A stretch of DNA of 64,000 nucleotides, from contig JAPWDM010000005.1 in assembly GCA_035578155.1 (NCBI GenBank), positions 20,892,877 to 20,956,876 of the forward strand, in the 5' to 3' direction. Position 1 is the first letter of the stretch. Each line of letters begins with the position of its first letter. Below are positions 53,498-64,000 of the stretch, piece by piece. The notes under the pieces were generated by a model. That model saw nothing but the letters and a program-made list of their open reading frames with translations. It was not told the DNA's origin and did no database searches. This stretch comes from Brachynemurus nebulosus. Lineage: Eukaryota > Arthropoda > Insecta > Neuroptera > Myrmeleontidae. A program made the translations under genes and the position numbers.

Positions 53498-56239
53498 GTA
53501 AGAAAGTACTAAATTAATATCAATTAAACTAAGTGGTCGAAGGAAGTAACAATTCTATGTAATTTAATATAGTTTTATTTTAATTTCTTTGTTTTGATCC
53601 CGGGGTCAAATACTTCACCTACGTTCATTAACAACAATTAAATATGACCTGTTGTACAATTAAATTTATTATTTAAAAGATTTTTTAATTATATTAAGTC
53701 AATTTTTGGTCGTTCTGTTATGGATACTAATGTAAGCGGCGTGTAAAAATTATGTTTATATGAATTTTTTCGACCTTTATAATTGTTATTTCTATATTTT
53801 GTGCCTACTGAATTATAAAACATAATATCCATGATTCAATGTTTTCCATGACAGTAGAGAAAATTCTCTAACCTTTTTTGGAGACATTGTCTGTCAATTA
53901 AAAATGGTCTAACAATGATTTTAAAAAGAGCATACGCATTTAAAGTCTGAATCGTCTACTTTTTGAAGTTGAGATTCAAAAAATCGTCGAGAAAAAGAGT
54001 GCAGAAAAGTTTTTTGAATAAACTGTGCGATACCTAAAAACCTCTGTATGATTATTACCTCAGAATTTATTTGTGGTTAAACAAAAAATATAACTTTTAA
54101 CTTTTAATATCTCCAAATCTCGATCGGCGAGCTTAGTGGCAAAGCACCTGATTGGCTATCAGGAGATCCTGGGTTCGATCCCCAACCGATCCAGTTTGCC
54201 AAGTTTTCAATCATTATGTAATTTTTAATTGGTTATTAATGTTTATTATTAATATTTAGATTTAAATTCGTAAATGTCCAAATTTTACTGTATTTATGGA
54301 TACGAACTTTCCAAATTTAGATAAATTTTATAGTTAACGTACTCCAAACCTAACTAAATTCAATTAATTGGATATTTCAAACATTATTGACTTTTAATTC
54401 AACAAGTTCCTGTTAGGTATATAATTCTATTAATTACCTTGAAATAATTAGTGCCAAGTTTCTTACTAGGTTGATTATTAAATTGCAGGTTCAAAAGAAT
54501 TAGCAAAGAAAAAATTAAAAATTTGGAGTATTTTTATAAAAATAAAAGACACATCGATTCGTTTAATAATGAAATTTAACACGACACAAGATCCTTATAT
54601 AAACGTAATAATTTAAACATTAAAACAGGCTCAGTAGCCAAAACTGATGTAATAATTGCGAACACGCGGTAAGATGGTGCGATTATATAGATGAAAAGTG
54701 TTCTGAAGAGCTCAAAAATTACTGAAAATATTTTTGAAGAATTTGTCTTTGAGGTTGCTAATTTTTTTTACTTTTGAAATAAAGTAAGATTAATCAAAAT
54801 TATTATAGGTTTTTCATCTAAAGATATCTGATAACTTTGAACAAAAACTAAAAAAAATGGTCAATAGATTTAAGAGTTAGGTGTAGATGGATGTAATTAG
54901 CCATAGATGGAGCTGCAAATATCTTAAATCCGGCACTGAGACACCGGTATGTATTATAGAAGTAGATAATACAAAAATGTATTTTTTTTATTGGTTGATT
55001 TAAAATAAAAATTGTAATGAATGAATAATTTTACACTTTTCTATTGATCAGTAAAATATTTTCGTGGATCAGGGAAACACTGATCTAGAGCCGGGTATTA
55101 AAAAGCTTAAAATATCCTCTGCCTCTTTGGAAGAAATTCGGTATATAAGTAACGTAAGTCGGTATAAAAAAAATGATGGTGGAAGTGCTGGACAAACTAT
55201 CGAACAAGACCATACAGTATTGTTAGATGTCTAAACATAAAAATTATAGTATTTCTAGAAACAAGAATTCCAGAAGTAAAAAAAAAAAAAACTAGTCAAG
55301 TCATGGTTTTTATTTCAAATTTTTAATTTTCTTACAAAACCAGTTTTATTACTTGGTGATAAAGACCGTCATGGTGTCATAACCACCGAATTCTTCAAAC
55401 CATAATTCCGTATTCACACAACAATTGCTTGTTCTATAATAACCGTACAAATGTCCCCTCGAAAAAAACAAAGACAATTGACATTTTCCCCTTTCGAAAA
55501 AAAAAACAATCGGCGTGTATGATCTAACTGTATTTAAATAGAAAATGGACAAACAAAGATACAAATATACGTGGCGTCCGTATACAAAAAGAATACGTGA
55601 TACATTATTTAAAATCTATACATAATTATTTGAATAAAACAAAAATTCGCCAAGTGTGTGTTTGACAAGCATTAAATCAGGGTTTCTCAGTAGAGACAGA
55701 GTTTTTTTTTCGTATCTTGGGGGATAAAATATCTTTTCAACTATTTAAATTCAACAATTAGTAAGTTGGCGTTTACATAGTAGTTAACATGATGCGTCAT
55801 AGGCAACATTTATCGTCTGTTTTCTGATCACTATAGTTATAAAAAATAACAGGTCATAAAAGTTTACTTATCTTTCTAGGCACGTAAGTAATCGCTTACC
55901 GTCAATTAGTAAATCGATTTCTTTACGGAAATAGTTAACTACTCATTTTTATTAAAATTACAATTTTAATAATCTTTATAAATAAAGGATTCGGCCCGTA
56001 AGTTTATTAATGTTTAAGCATCCTCGGCTTTTAGCCTGGGATTCTCAAACTACATTCGAGGCCACAAAAATAACACTTACTGTCCTCGATAAGTAATCAA
56101 CTATTTGTAGTTTATTATAAAGATACATAAAATATATTCGACAATATTATACAAAAATCGATTATATGCTAATTTGGTTCTCTATATAAGCGTCTCTCAA
56201 TAATTTTTCAGTCACGGTCCGATTTTTTAAATTACATTT
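53498..56239. other. vari downstream intron, mostly featureless
   Basis: No vari exon was recognised after the donor at 53498. It contains a second tRNA-like sequence (54122-54192) and a 50-60 codon open stretch ending at 55234 (EPGIKKLKISSASLEEIRYI...) next to CAGGGAAACACTG, which may be transposon debris. The rest is AT-rich. Confidence 0.4.
54122..54192 (+). repeat. tRNA-like sequence 2
   Basis: Cloverleaf-like: acceptor GATCGG/CCGATC, D arm GCTTAGTGGCAAAGC, anticodon arm CCTGA-TTGGCTA-TCAGG (formal anticodon GGC, Ala), T arm CTGGG-TTCGATC-CCCAA. Eukaryotic tRNA-Ala normally uses AGC, and one T-stem pair is mismatched. Strong similarity to 51764-51835 (CACCTG.TT..CTA.CAGGAGA.CCTGGGTTCG) points to a shared repeat family. 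Confidence 0.5.
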
Positions 56240-56270
56240 ATATTTAATATGAAATGTGTTTATCCAGTTA

Positions 56271-56813
56271 CAGCTGAACTCCTTTTTATGCGGTCCTTTT
56301 TTGTGCAATTTTTTTATGCGATTTCTTTTATGCGTTTTGAAAAAAATGGCCATTAAAATGCAAAATGTGAATCAAAATCACGAGACAGTAAGAAACTTAA
56401 TTACTATAAAAACTTTCTTTGATAAAAATACTTTTTAACGGCTTTTAAGCATTTAATCAATACCTTGCGTAAGAACATAAGTTATTGCATCATTTAATTT
56501 TGTTACAGATGTAATTTTCAAAATTTTCATAATATTATAAAATTGAAATAAAATGTTTCTGCGTGTAAACTAATGCTTTATCTTGTTTATAGAAGCAACT
56601 ACTAAGGAAATTTCTAAGTTTTGAGCGTTTTGAGTGATGTTTTTTCAATGAAACTTTTTTTATGGGGTCCCGACCAACCGCATAAAAAAGTTTTTTGTAC
56701 AATCTGGATCGAACTATACTTTTTATAGCTATTTATGATATTTTTGAATATATTTTTTTCGTGCGATTTTTTTTATGCGCGCCCTATCCACCGCACAAAA
56801 AGGAGTTCAGCTG
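56271..56813. mobile_element. CAGCTGAACTCC-family MITE, full-length copy
   Basis: A 543 bp element with inverted ends CAGCTGAACTCCTTTTT and AAAAAGGAGTTCAGCTG, bordered by TA (56269-56270, 56814-56815). GCGGTC phrases lie near both ends. Related copies are at 46680-47178 and about 52430-52680. A Tc1/mariner/pogo-type non-autonomous element, inserted in the tandem array. Confidence 0.85.
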
Positions 56814-56961
56814 TACTTGGCTGACCATGTAATTCAGGTAAATATCGACACTTTCTTAAGCATTAGAGAAATGTTTAAAAGCAATTCCTTAAATTTCAGT
56901 CGAATTCTTGCTGCCTGGAATCATTTCCACCGTTAGCTGGAATAACATTATGTCGTGTAAT

Positions 56962-57420
56962 TAATTAGTGATGAGCAAAATTAGTCTTGGTCTTGCAGTC
57001 TTGTCTTGGTCTTGCATTTTTTGCAAGACCAAGACCAAGACTATGTATACCAAGAGCAAGATCAAGATCAAGACTATAAGTATGGCTGCAAGATCAATAC
57101 CAAGATTCAAGTGAGCAAGACCAAGGCAAAAGCAAGAAAAAAGATTCTTGCTAAACTGTTCAAACAATTTGAAAGTATAACTAATACCGTAAAGAGAGAA
57201 AATTCTGATTTTCGAAGGAAAAAATTCGCTAATAAAAAAATGCAATATAGTGCAAGTTTTTTTAGCAATACCAAGACCAAGACCAAGACTGCATTTTGCA
57301 AGACCAAGACCAAGACTCAAACAGCTCTAGCAAGACCAAGACCAAGATTCTTAATGCAAGAACAAGACCAAGACCAAGACTGCCAAATCTTGGTCTTGGT
57401 CTTGTATTTGCTCATCAATA
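56962..57420. mobile_element. hAT-type MITE full of CAAGAC hexamers, 8 bp target duplication
   Basis: Flanked on both sides by CGTGTAAT (56954-56961 and 57421-57428), a perfect 8 bp duplication. The subterminal ends TGATGAGCAAA and TTTGCTCATCA are inverted repeats resembling hAT termini. The interior is mostly AAGACC/GTCTTG hexamer units in both orientations, so it folds on itself; the long open frames in it come only from the hexamers. Confidence 0.85.
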
Positions 57421-57840
57421 CGTGTAATATGAAATATCATTTTGCGACCACTTGGTCTACAATGTGACTCACACAAATATCGGCAATTTCTTAAGTATTA
57501 GAGAAAATGATGTTTAAAAGCAATTTGTTAAATTTAAATATAATTCTTGTAGCCTGCATCCTTTCTACACTTATCTTAAATAACATTAGGTCGTGTAATA
57601 TGAAATGTCGTTTTGCGACCACTTGATAGAGTATGTAATTCAGGTAAATATCGGCACTTCTTTTATGCATTAGAGAAATGTTTAAAAACAATTCTTTACT
57701 TTTAAAATGAATTTTTGTATACTGGAATCATTTCTGCCATTAGTTAAGTTATTATATTCCGCAATGAAATGTCGTTTTCTTATCACTAGAGAGCCGACCA
57801 TATAGTCCTGATAAATATCGGAATTACGAATTTATTTTCG

Positions 57841-60800
57841 AACATTTCCGTTAAACATTGCAATTGTAATACGGACATCCATACCTCGATGTAGCAAATT
57901 TCATTTATTGAGGATGATTTTCTCTACTTCAAATAAGTATGTCTTTGAATTTTCGAAAATTTGGTTACTTATATGTTCGAAAGCTATCGACAAAATTTAG
58001 CCGAAATAATTTCAATTGAGTTATTTTATCAAGTTCTGGTATTTACATTTTTTCAAATTTCTCAGATTTATGGTTGGTGGTTGAAGAGACACAAGGGGGG
58101 TTGAAAAGTAACCTCACTTTGAAGTTTAGTATTTCGGAAACGGAGCTCAAAAATAAAGAATGTTATAATAAGAACCTCTGTTTCAAAATCTTTTTGTTGT
58201 ATATTGATTATAATTTCCACCTGTGGCATGTACGCACAATTTCATCTTCCTAGGTCCAAAACAAAGACGTAGAAATTATTAAAATGTAACGGACGGACGT
58301 ATTCGACGAAATTATTCGAAAGGTTCCGTGGTTTTTACTATGGAACCCTAAAAAATTCTCTTGCGGCGGATTCTTGGTGAACTTACATCACCGTGCCGCT
58401 CTCGTGAATATTCGTTGAATTCGTCGTCGCGATGTACGTACGATATTACACGATTTCCAGTCAGCGTGTTGTGTAAATTGCCGTGGATTTCTCCTTCGTG
58501 GCTCCGTGGTTCTATGTAACCACCAGCAAGCAATACGTTGCTTTGCTTACGTTGTTTTATGTATACAATTTATTCCGCAATACTATTGGTGCTACACGCC
58601 CGTAGTGAGACACCTGTGTATGAATCGACGTGAAAACAATATTTTCATTTTAAAACGGTTTTCGAGAAACGTTTAAGGTGAATATACGTTTTATTTTTGA
58701 AAATTTTATTACACATTGTTGAATTTAATTGTTGGTGATTAGTTCTATCGTGTTTGTGTATGATTTTAATGATTGTTGTGCATTTTAAATTGTTTGTTAC
58801 CTGTAACAAAATAAATCGCGTCTGTAATAATGAATGGTGCGCATGCGTACAAATGTGTTCATTTCAACAACGCCTTTTACTACTACATAATATATGAATT
58901 TTTTGGTTGTTATTGTATGATTTTGATGACCTTTTTTTCTGAAATGAAATTTAAATATGGATGACGTCATTGTTTTCACACCTAGATGAAAATTGTTTTG
59001 TTTATTTTTATAATTTTCTTGGAATTTTTGTAAAGTGGTCCAAAATTTGTTTTGATTGTTTTTGAGGACGTGTTACTATGGTCTTTCGTACCGTTAAATT
59101 TTCATAAAAATTTTTGAGGGACCCGTTATTTTATTTGTTTAACAATAAAATTTCTTTATAAATTAAATATTTAGATATCAACACAAAGCATAATTTGAAT
59201 TTTCACCTGATTCACCTGTAATTTAAATTATTCATTTATTTAGTTAGGGTCAATTTTACTGTTATGTTGTAGGCGTATGAAGCAGTGACTTTAGTGACAC
59301 GCTTTTCAAACCTTTAATTCAGTAATAATAGTAATATTTTCGTATTGCATCTTTTTTGTGTAAACCGTAGGACTTTTGAAAAAACACAGTTGGAGAAAAT
59401 TAGGTAAATTCATGTTTTTATGTGAGAAATTCTTTTAATTTAAGTATGATCTTCCAAATGCATACCTTTAACAGAGAGTAAACGAGTTAAATAATTAACA
59501 AATATTGAAAATTTGACAAAAATGTGTCACCGTCTTTCTTGATAGTTGAATGCCATTAAAAATGGTTGTTTATCATATTCATTTGTTCTATTTTGAAACA
59601 TAAACATATTGTTAAAGTATTTAATATTGCTAATTACATTTTAAAATTTATAAGGGAAATTTAAAAATACGATTGTCTAAAAATTTTTCAATTAGAATTA
59701 AACAATTTTGATTTTATTAAATACAAGTAGGTAATTACAGTCGACTCTCGTTAATTCGAAACTCGAGGAACTCTTAAAATATTATGTATTATAGAGAGGT
59801 TCGAATTATCGCAGGCAATAATTTTAATTTTTTAAGCATTTGTGATGAATGAACTTGAACTTGTCTCAAAATGTACTTACAAGCTTTCTGTCTCTTTCTC
59901 TCTGCAACTATGAATTGCCCAGTGTTTGACGCCGATGAGTTCGAATTAACGCGTCGTTTTGTTACGTAGCAATGATTTTTTCGTTCGAATTACCAAGTGT
60001 ATAAAAATGTATTGTTTTAGTTTGAAATATAAAGAGATTTTGTAGGGAACTCGTGATACCTTTGAATTATAGTTTCGAATTATTGCAGGTTTGAATTAAC
60101 GAGAGTCTACTGTATTATTATAAATTCTGTTTGTTGACCCATTATGACCCAACTCTAATTGTATACCTATTTTGATAATAATTTGAAGTAATTATAAAAA
60201 TAAGATTGTTATAAATTCGTTAAAAACAGATACTGTTGTTATTAAAAGACTTCTATATATTCCATTTCGGGAATAAAATAGCAGCATTTTTTTTAAAATT
60301 CTCATGAAAATTGAAATTTGACGTACCGATGTATAGTCTATTTCAGTTAAATTTAACCATGCTTCGTAACTTTGAATTTAAATAATTTCCGTTTTCCTGG
60401 CTTTATCTCTTTTATTATTGCATTTATGTAAATTTTAAATTTGCAGTTTATTTTTAGAAAAGAATAGTAGATCGATTTGTTTCGAATATAAGAATTATTT
60501 AATTTTTTAACGAAAACTCATGATTAATTTTATCTGAAAAGAGGTACATATATATTAATATCAGATTTGGTCAGTATATCATCAGATATATGTACGATTA
60601 ATTAAATGCAAACTGCCGCGTCAAAAAACGTATTAAAATTAAAGGGATACATTTATCAGTTTTAAAGGGACAGACATTTAAAGGGATACATTTATCAGTT
60701 TTTAAAATTTATTTATAAAAATATTATTCATCAGAATTAGTTGATTTTATTCTTTAAATGGTCCTGTAGAAGGAAAATTTAGCTATTAGTGCCGCTGCCA

Positions 60801-63036
60801 TGGATAAACTTAGGCCCGGAACTCTGACAGAAATGTGACACAAAATGATATTCAGTAAAAGATGAGCTTTTTGCCAAAATTTTAAATACAGTTCAAAAGT
60901 TTTCCAAAATTTTTTACATTTTTGGAAAAAGGAAAAAATACATAAGATAGGTTTTTGAACCATTGCTTTAAATAAACTACTTTTCGAGAAAAACTAATAA
61001 TAAAAAATATATAAGAAGAAATTTGTTATGTTAAGCAGAATGCTGCGATAGAGATATTTAGATCTTTAGCTGGAGGTATTTATTTACTTGATTAAGTGTT
61101 GATTTTTGGTGTATTTTGAGGATTCCATTATATTAGCTGCGTGTTAAAAAAGTGAACATTTTTATCTCACAAACTTTACATTAGAATTCGTTCCAATTTT
61201 GACTTTTTTGTGTTAAATATTATATTAAAATTTATTTTAAAATTCTCTAGTGTGACAACAACCTTATTAAAGTTTAATATAAATATTTTTTTACAAGAAT
61301 TTCCGTTTGTATGTGAAAATAAAAATAATGAAAGTAGTAGAGGAAATACAACAAATATTTTTCTCTTTTAATAAATATTTCTTATTCACTTTAAAAATGT
61401 CTTTTCTGTGAACATATTATGTCTATAGTATATAGGTGTTTTTATTAAAAGTTTCAAAACGTTATAAATACTGACCATTTTAAGGTGGTTTGCGTCTTCT
61501 TTAAGGTTAATGAATGATTTTTGAGTAGATTATTTTTTAGTATTTAAAATTTGTGAGTCAAAAATTTTTGAAAATTCTTTCTTAGCACGCGACTTATAAC
61601 GTTATCTCCTAAAATACACCGGAAACCTTCACTTAATCGAGTAATCCTTCTGCTAAAGATTATATCACAAAAATTCACTAAAAAAAATTAATGTTACTTA
61701 ATTGTTTCGAAGCAAAAAAAATTAACACGTAGGATATTACGGCGGGTGACAACAGTTATATTATATTTCTGATACTACATATTAAGACAAATTTAATGAC
61801 ACCTCATGTATTAAAATCTATTCATCCATTTGAATGTTACAATGGGAATAAAGAATCCCTAATCTAATAAGTTTGACCAAGGTTATTCTCCTTTTTCGAC
61901 GTGGGAAAACTTTTGTTGTTGTTATTGAATATTTTCTCAAACGTATTTTCCTCAATTTTTCCGAAATAACAATAGGTAGAATATTTTTAAAAATAATTAA
62001 TGAGAATTAAGAAGTCAATGGATCATTTTAAATCGGTTGAGTCATTTAATTTGTAAAAAATGTATTCGTTTAATTTTTAATTAATTCTATTAACTACGAG
62101 CCTCAATTAATGACGTTTTGCGGGTATGAATCATGAGCTGCAATATGTGAGATGTTTTTTTTTTTTTAAATAACAATTACCTATTTGTATATCTGATTGA
62201 CTCCAGTTTCAATACAACTAATGTCTAGATACGTGACGAGGTCATATGACAAGAGAAAAAATTAGATAACTAATAATGAGACAATTTTATATATTTTTTT
62301 TATCTATTTGTTGCACTTTTGGGTATGCAAGGGCCTCACGGGTCTCCATAATTAGGTTTACTCTAGGAAATGGTTAAATATTTTGGGTAGCTTATAACTG
62401 CGTCATGTAGGTCGTTTATATTTTTTTTTGCTAGAACGTATAAATATTGCTGGTGAGAGTGCGGGGGAGTGTTTAACTTGCTATAATATTTATTTAATCC
62501 TAAAAAGAACGCGAAAGGCCTGACAGGTCTATACATATATTTTCATATTCTGTTAACAATGAAAAAAACAGAAAAAACAATTCAGTATAAAATGCTTAAG
62601 AGGTAGATCAAATATTTGATCCATTGACGCAATTAATAGGTCAAATATATTATTGAGTTATTGAACGCACTGTTAATTTTTGATGTACATGCTACAGGTG
62701 CAGATTTTAATCAATAGTCATTAAAGAAGCTTTCTTCATTTTTCGAAATTCTTTCTTGTATTGAAAAGCGGAAATGAAAATTCTTTCACATTAAGTATAT
62801 GGAATACGTTAAAAATCTTTTAAAATAAAATTGAGGTTCCTTTTACCATTTCTTTTTTGTCTCGTTTCCGAAGTATTGTAATTGACTAATTGGTGATTTG
62901 GTTTGAAATTTCAAACACGTACTCAGAAAATTAAAAATCATAATATGATTGACGATTTTCTTAGAACAACACTGTATGAATGTTGTGTAATTGCTGCAAA
63001 AATTAATATTCTTTTTTTTTTTTTAACACTTTCAGT
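57841..63036. other. Gene-poor interval with repeats
   Basis: No confident exon. At 58300-58355, GGTTCCGTGGTTTTTACTAT then GGAACCCTAAAAA looks like a common insect repeat terminus. Bases 58360-58533 are unusually GC-rich; on the minus strand they form an open stretch (PRSHEGEIHGNLHNTLTGNR...) between an acceptor (ttacatag) and donor GAT|gtaagt, possibly an exon or a repeat. A 37 bp direct duplication lies near 60640-60710. A pogo-like MITE is at 59738-60112. Confidence 0.35.
59738..60112. mobile_element. pogo-like MITE (CAGTCGACTCTCGTTAATTC ends)
   Basis: The 375 bp element starts CAGTCGACTCTCGTTAATTC and ends with its near reverse complement (GAATTAACGAGAGTCTACTG), with TA on both sides (59736-59737, 60113-60114). 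Further subterminal copies of TCGAATTA occur within. Ends of this kind are widespread in insect pogo/Tc1-group MITEs. Confidence 0.85.
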
Positions 63037-63097
63037 CCCACGGCTTCGGCATCCGAAACCGAACAAAACATCCCCAGAGGCCGACCGCGATCAATGA
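63037..63097 (+). CDS. Candidate short terminal exon, frame uncertain
   Basis: A strong acceptor (pyrimidine tract, ctttcag) precedes ~60 GC-rich bases that stand out from the flanks. One frame reads PRLRHPKPNKTSPEADRDQ then stop; the other two stay open to within a few codons and end nearby. AATAAA follows at about 63293. It could be a last exon or an alternative 3' exon, but without a partner exon neither frame nor gene can be assigned. Confidence 0.25.
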
Positions 63098-63860
63098 TTA
63101 ATTGATTAGTTGGTTACGCATTATGTGTGCGATGTTTACCATCATTCATCACACGGATGTGTTCCTACTCACATACTAATATGTACATAAATACATACCA
63201 ACACAAACTACTCTTTTGGTTTCGATGCTTTCTATGTATAAAAAATTTTAAGATAAACAAAAAATACATAAAAAATATAATTTATGTTTTTAAATAAAAT
63301 TGATTTGAATGTCAGTGCATATGTAGTATGTACGTATGTTTACAGTTTTACACATACATGTTGAACTGTTTTGAATCTATTCAGTGTTTGAATTATTTTA
63401 TGTATTTGTTTTTTTTCTTTTTCATTTAAATATTGCCGGCTTCCGGGGAAGTTTCCTATGAAAGTGCTCGGGTCTCATAGTGTTAATATTAAATATTTTT
63501 TTCTACTCCTGTTGAAGAACACACTCATTATATATCCGTTAATTGTTGAGAAAGTTAGGCATTATTCAAAGGTGTGGAGGAATGTTCATTACTCAATACC
63601 CTCTTGACCATTGAAATCACAGTATTAATCATTATTCCATGGGTTTGCTTTTGTTTTGTGTATATATGTATGTATCAAGTTTTAATTTAATATATATTGC
63701 CTAGTAACGTTCAAGTAAATAAAGTAGTTTATGTTTTGTTTTGATCGTTTTATACATAATATTATACAAACTTTTAATGAAATTAGAAATAGATTAAAAA
63801 TTTGATTTAAAATTTATATTCAATTTTATTTAAATCAAAAAGGAAAAAAGTCGTAGAAAA
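63098..63860. other. AT-rich sequence, nothing seen
   Basis: No coding frame, splice structure or repeat ends recognised. ATGTATGTAC-type low-complexity sequence occurs around 63310-63360. Confidence 0.4.
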
Positions 63861-64000
63861 AATATCGTATTTTACTCGCTTGCAATGGCTATTACTCACT
63901 CAGATGCATTACGATACTCGCCTCACAAGCTCGGCTCGTGTCGCAATTTCATCTTCGTGAGTAATAGCTATCATTACTAGCTCGTTGAATAATATACTAA
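63861..64000. repeat. Hairpin element C at the window edge
   Basis: A ~140 bp imperfect palindrome: AATGGCTATTACTCACTCAG on the left pairs with TCGTGAGTAATAGCTATCATT on the right, with a CGCCTCACAAGCTCGGCTCG loop and an AATAATATACTA right flank like the other two hairpin elements. It may continue beyond the window. Confidence 0.55.

Larger units (their letters stand above)
56240..57840 (+). repeat. ~168 bp tandem repeat array interrupted by two transposons
   Basis: Units share TAATATGAAATGTCGTTTTGCGACCACTTG in part, GTAATTCAGGTAAATATCGGCA, TTAGAGAAATGTTTAAAA, and TGGAATCATTTCYRCC ahead of GGTCGTGTAAT. The anchor CTTGG/CTTGA/CTAGA falls at about 56816, 57451, 57622 and 57786. Subtracting the 467 bp insertion from the first interval gives 168, in line with the following 171 and 164. 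The array is also split by the MITE at 56271-56813. Satellite-like, identity unknown. Confidence 0.75.

Noticed and set aside
57006..57467. 153-residue open frame rich in Gln/Asp/Lys/Thr repeats
   Set aside because: It is a by-product of the CAAGAC hexamers in the hAT-type element; the opposite strand gives equally long repetitive frames.
1..64000. Bacterial, phage, CRISPR or defence-type system
   Set aside because: All recognisable genes are split animal genes; there is no operon structure, ribosome binding site pattern or direct-repeat/spacer array.

Overview
The window is AT-rich eukaryotic nuclear DNA, almost certainly from an insect. Its genes are split by GT-AG introns, it carries a ZAD-type C2H2 zinc-finger gene and a yellow/MRJP-family gene (both arthropod hallmarks), and the space between genes is packed with short inverted-repeat transposons and fold-back elements. 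The species cannot be fixed from the sequence; the base composition and repeat style would suit a hemipteran such as an aphid relative, but that is only an impression.

Layout. 1-339: last exons of an unrecognised + strand gene. 340-2442: nothing coding seen. 2443-3986 (-): ZAD/C2H2 zinc-finger protein, head-to-head (219 bp between ATGs) with the complete nucleoporin gene Nup93, 4206-10553 (+, six exons, 815 aa). 11316-12865 (-): ARL2BP (BART), three exons, tail-to-tail with Nup93 and head-to-head with a single-exon SHCBP1/nessun dorma homologue at 14020-15717 (+). 15.8-19.5 kb: repeats. 19513-19663 (+): possible first coding exon of an unknown gene. 20685-22132 (-): yellow-family gene lacking its first exon. 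26863-27214 (-): first coding exon of an unknown low-complexity protein. 27.2-64 kb: gene-poor; the recognisable coding exons are two from varicose (vari, MPP2/MPP6-type MAGUK) at 41348-41444 and 53376-53497, joined in phase across an 11.9 kb intron. The rest of vari should lie beyond 64000.

The gene-dense first 16 kb holds housekeeping genes (nuclear pore, ARL2 effector, cytokinesis). No operon-like or defence system was found. The best observations concern genome structure: Nup93 introns that were about 65-80 bp before element insertion; a 703 bp fold-back inside the ARL2BP/nesd shared promoter interval; MITEs in a likely 3' UTR; a ~168 bp tandem array interrupted twice, once with a clean 8 bp target duplication; two tRNA-like sequences, one in the loop of a large palindrome; and a family of ~100-145 bp hairpins whose arms differ between copies while staying self-complementary.

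Exon joins were made by eye from splice consensus, reading phase and remembered family alignments. No database search or transcript data were used.
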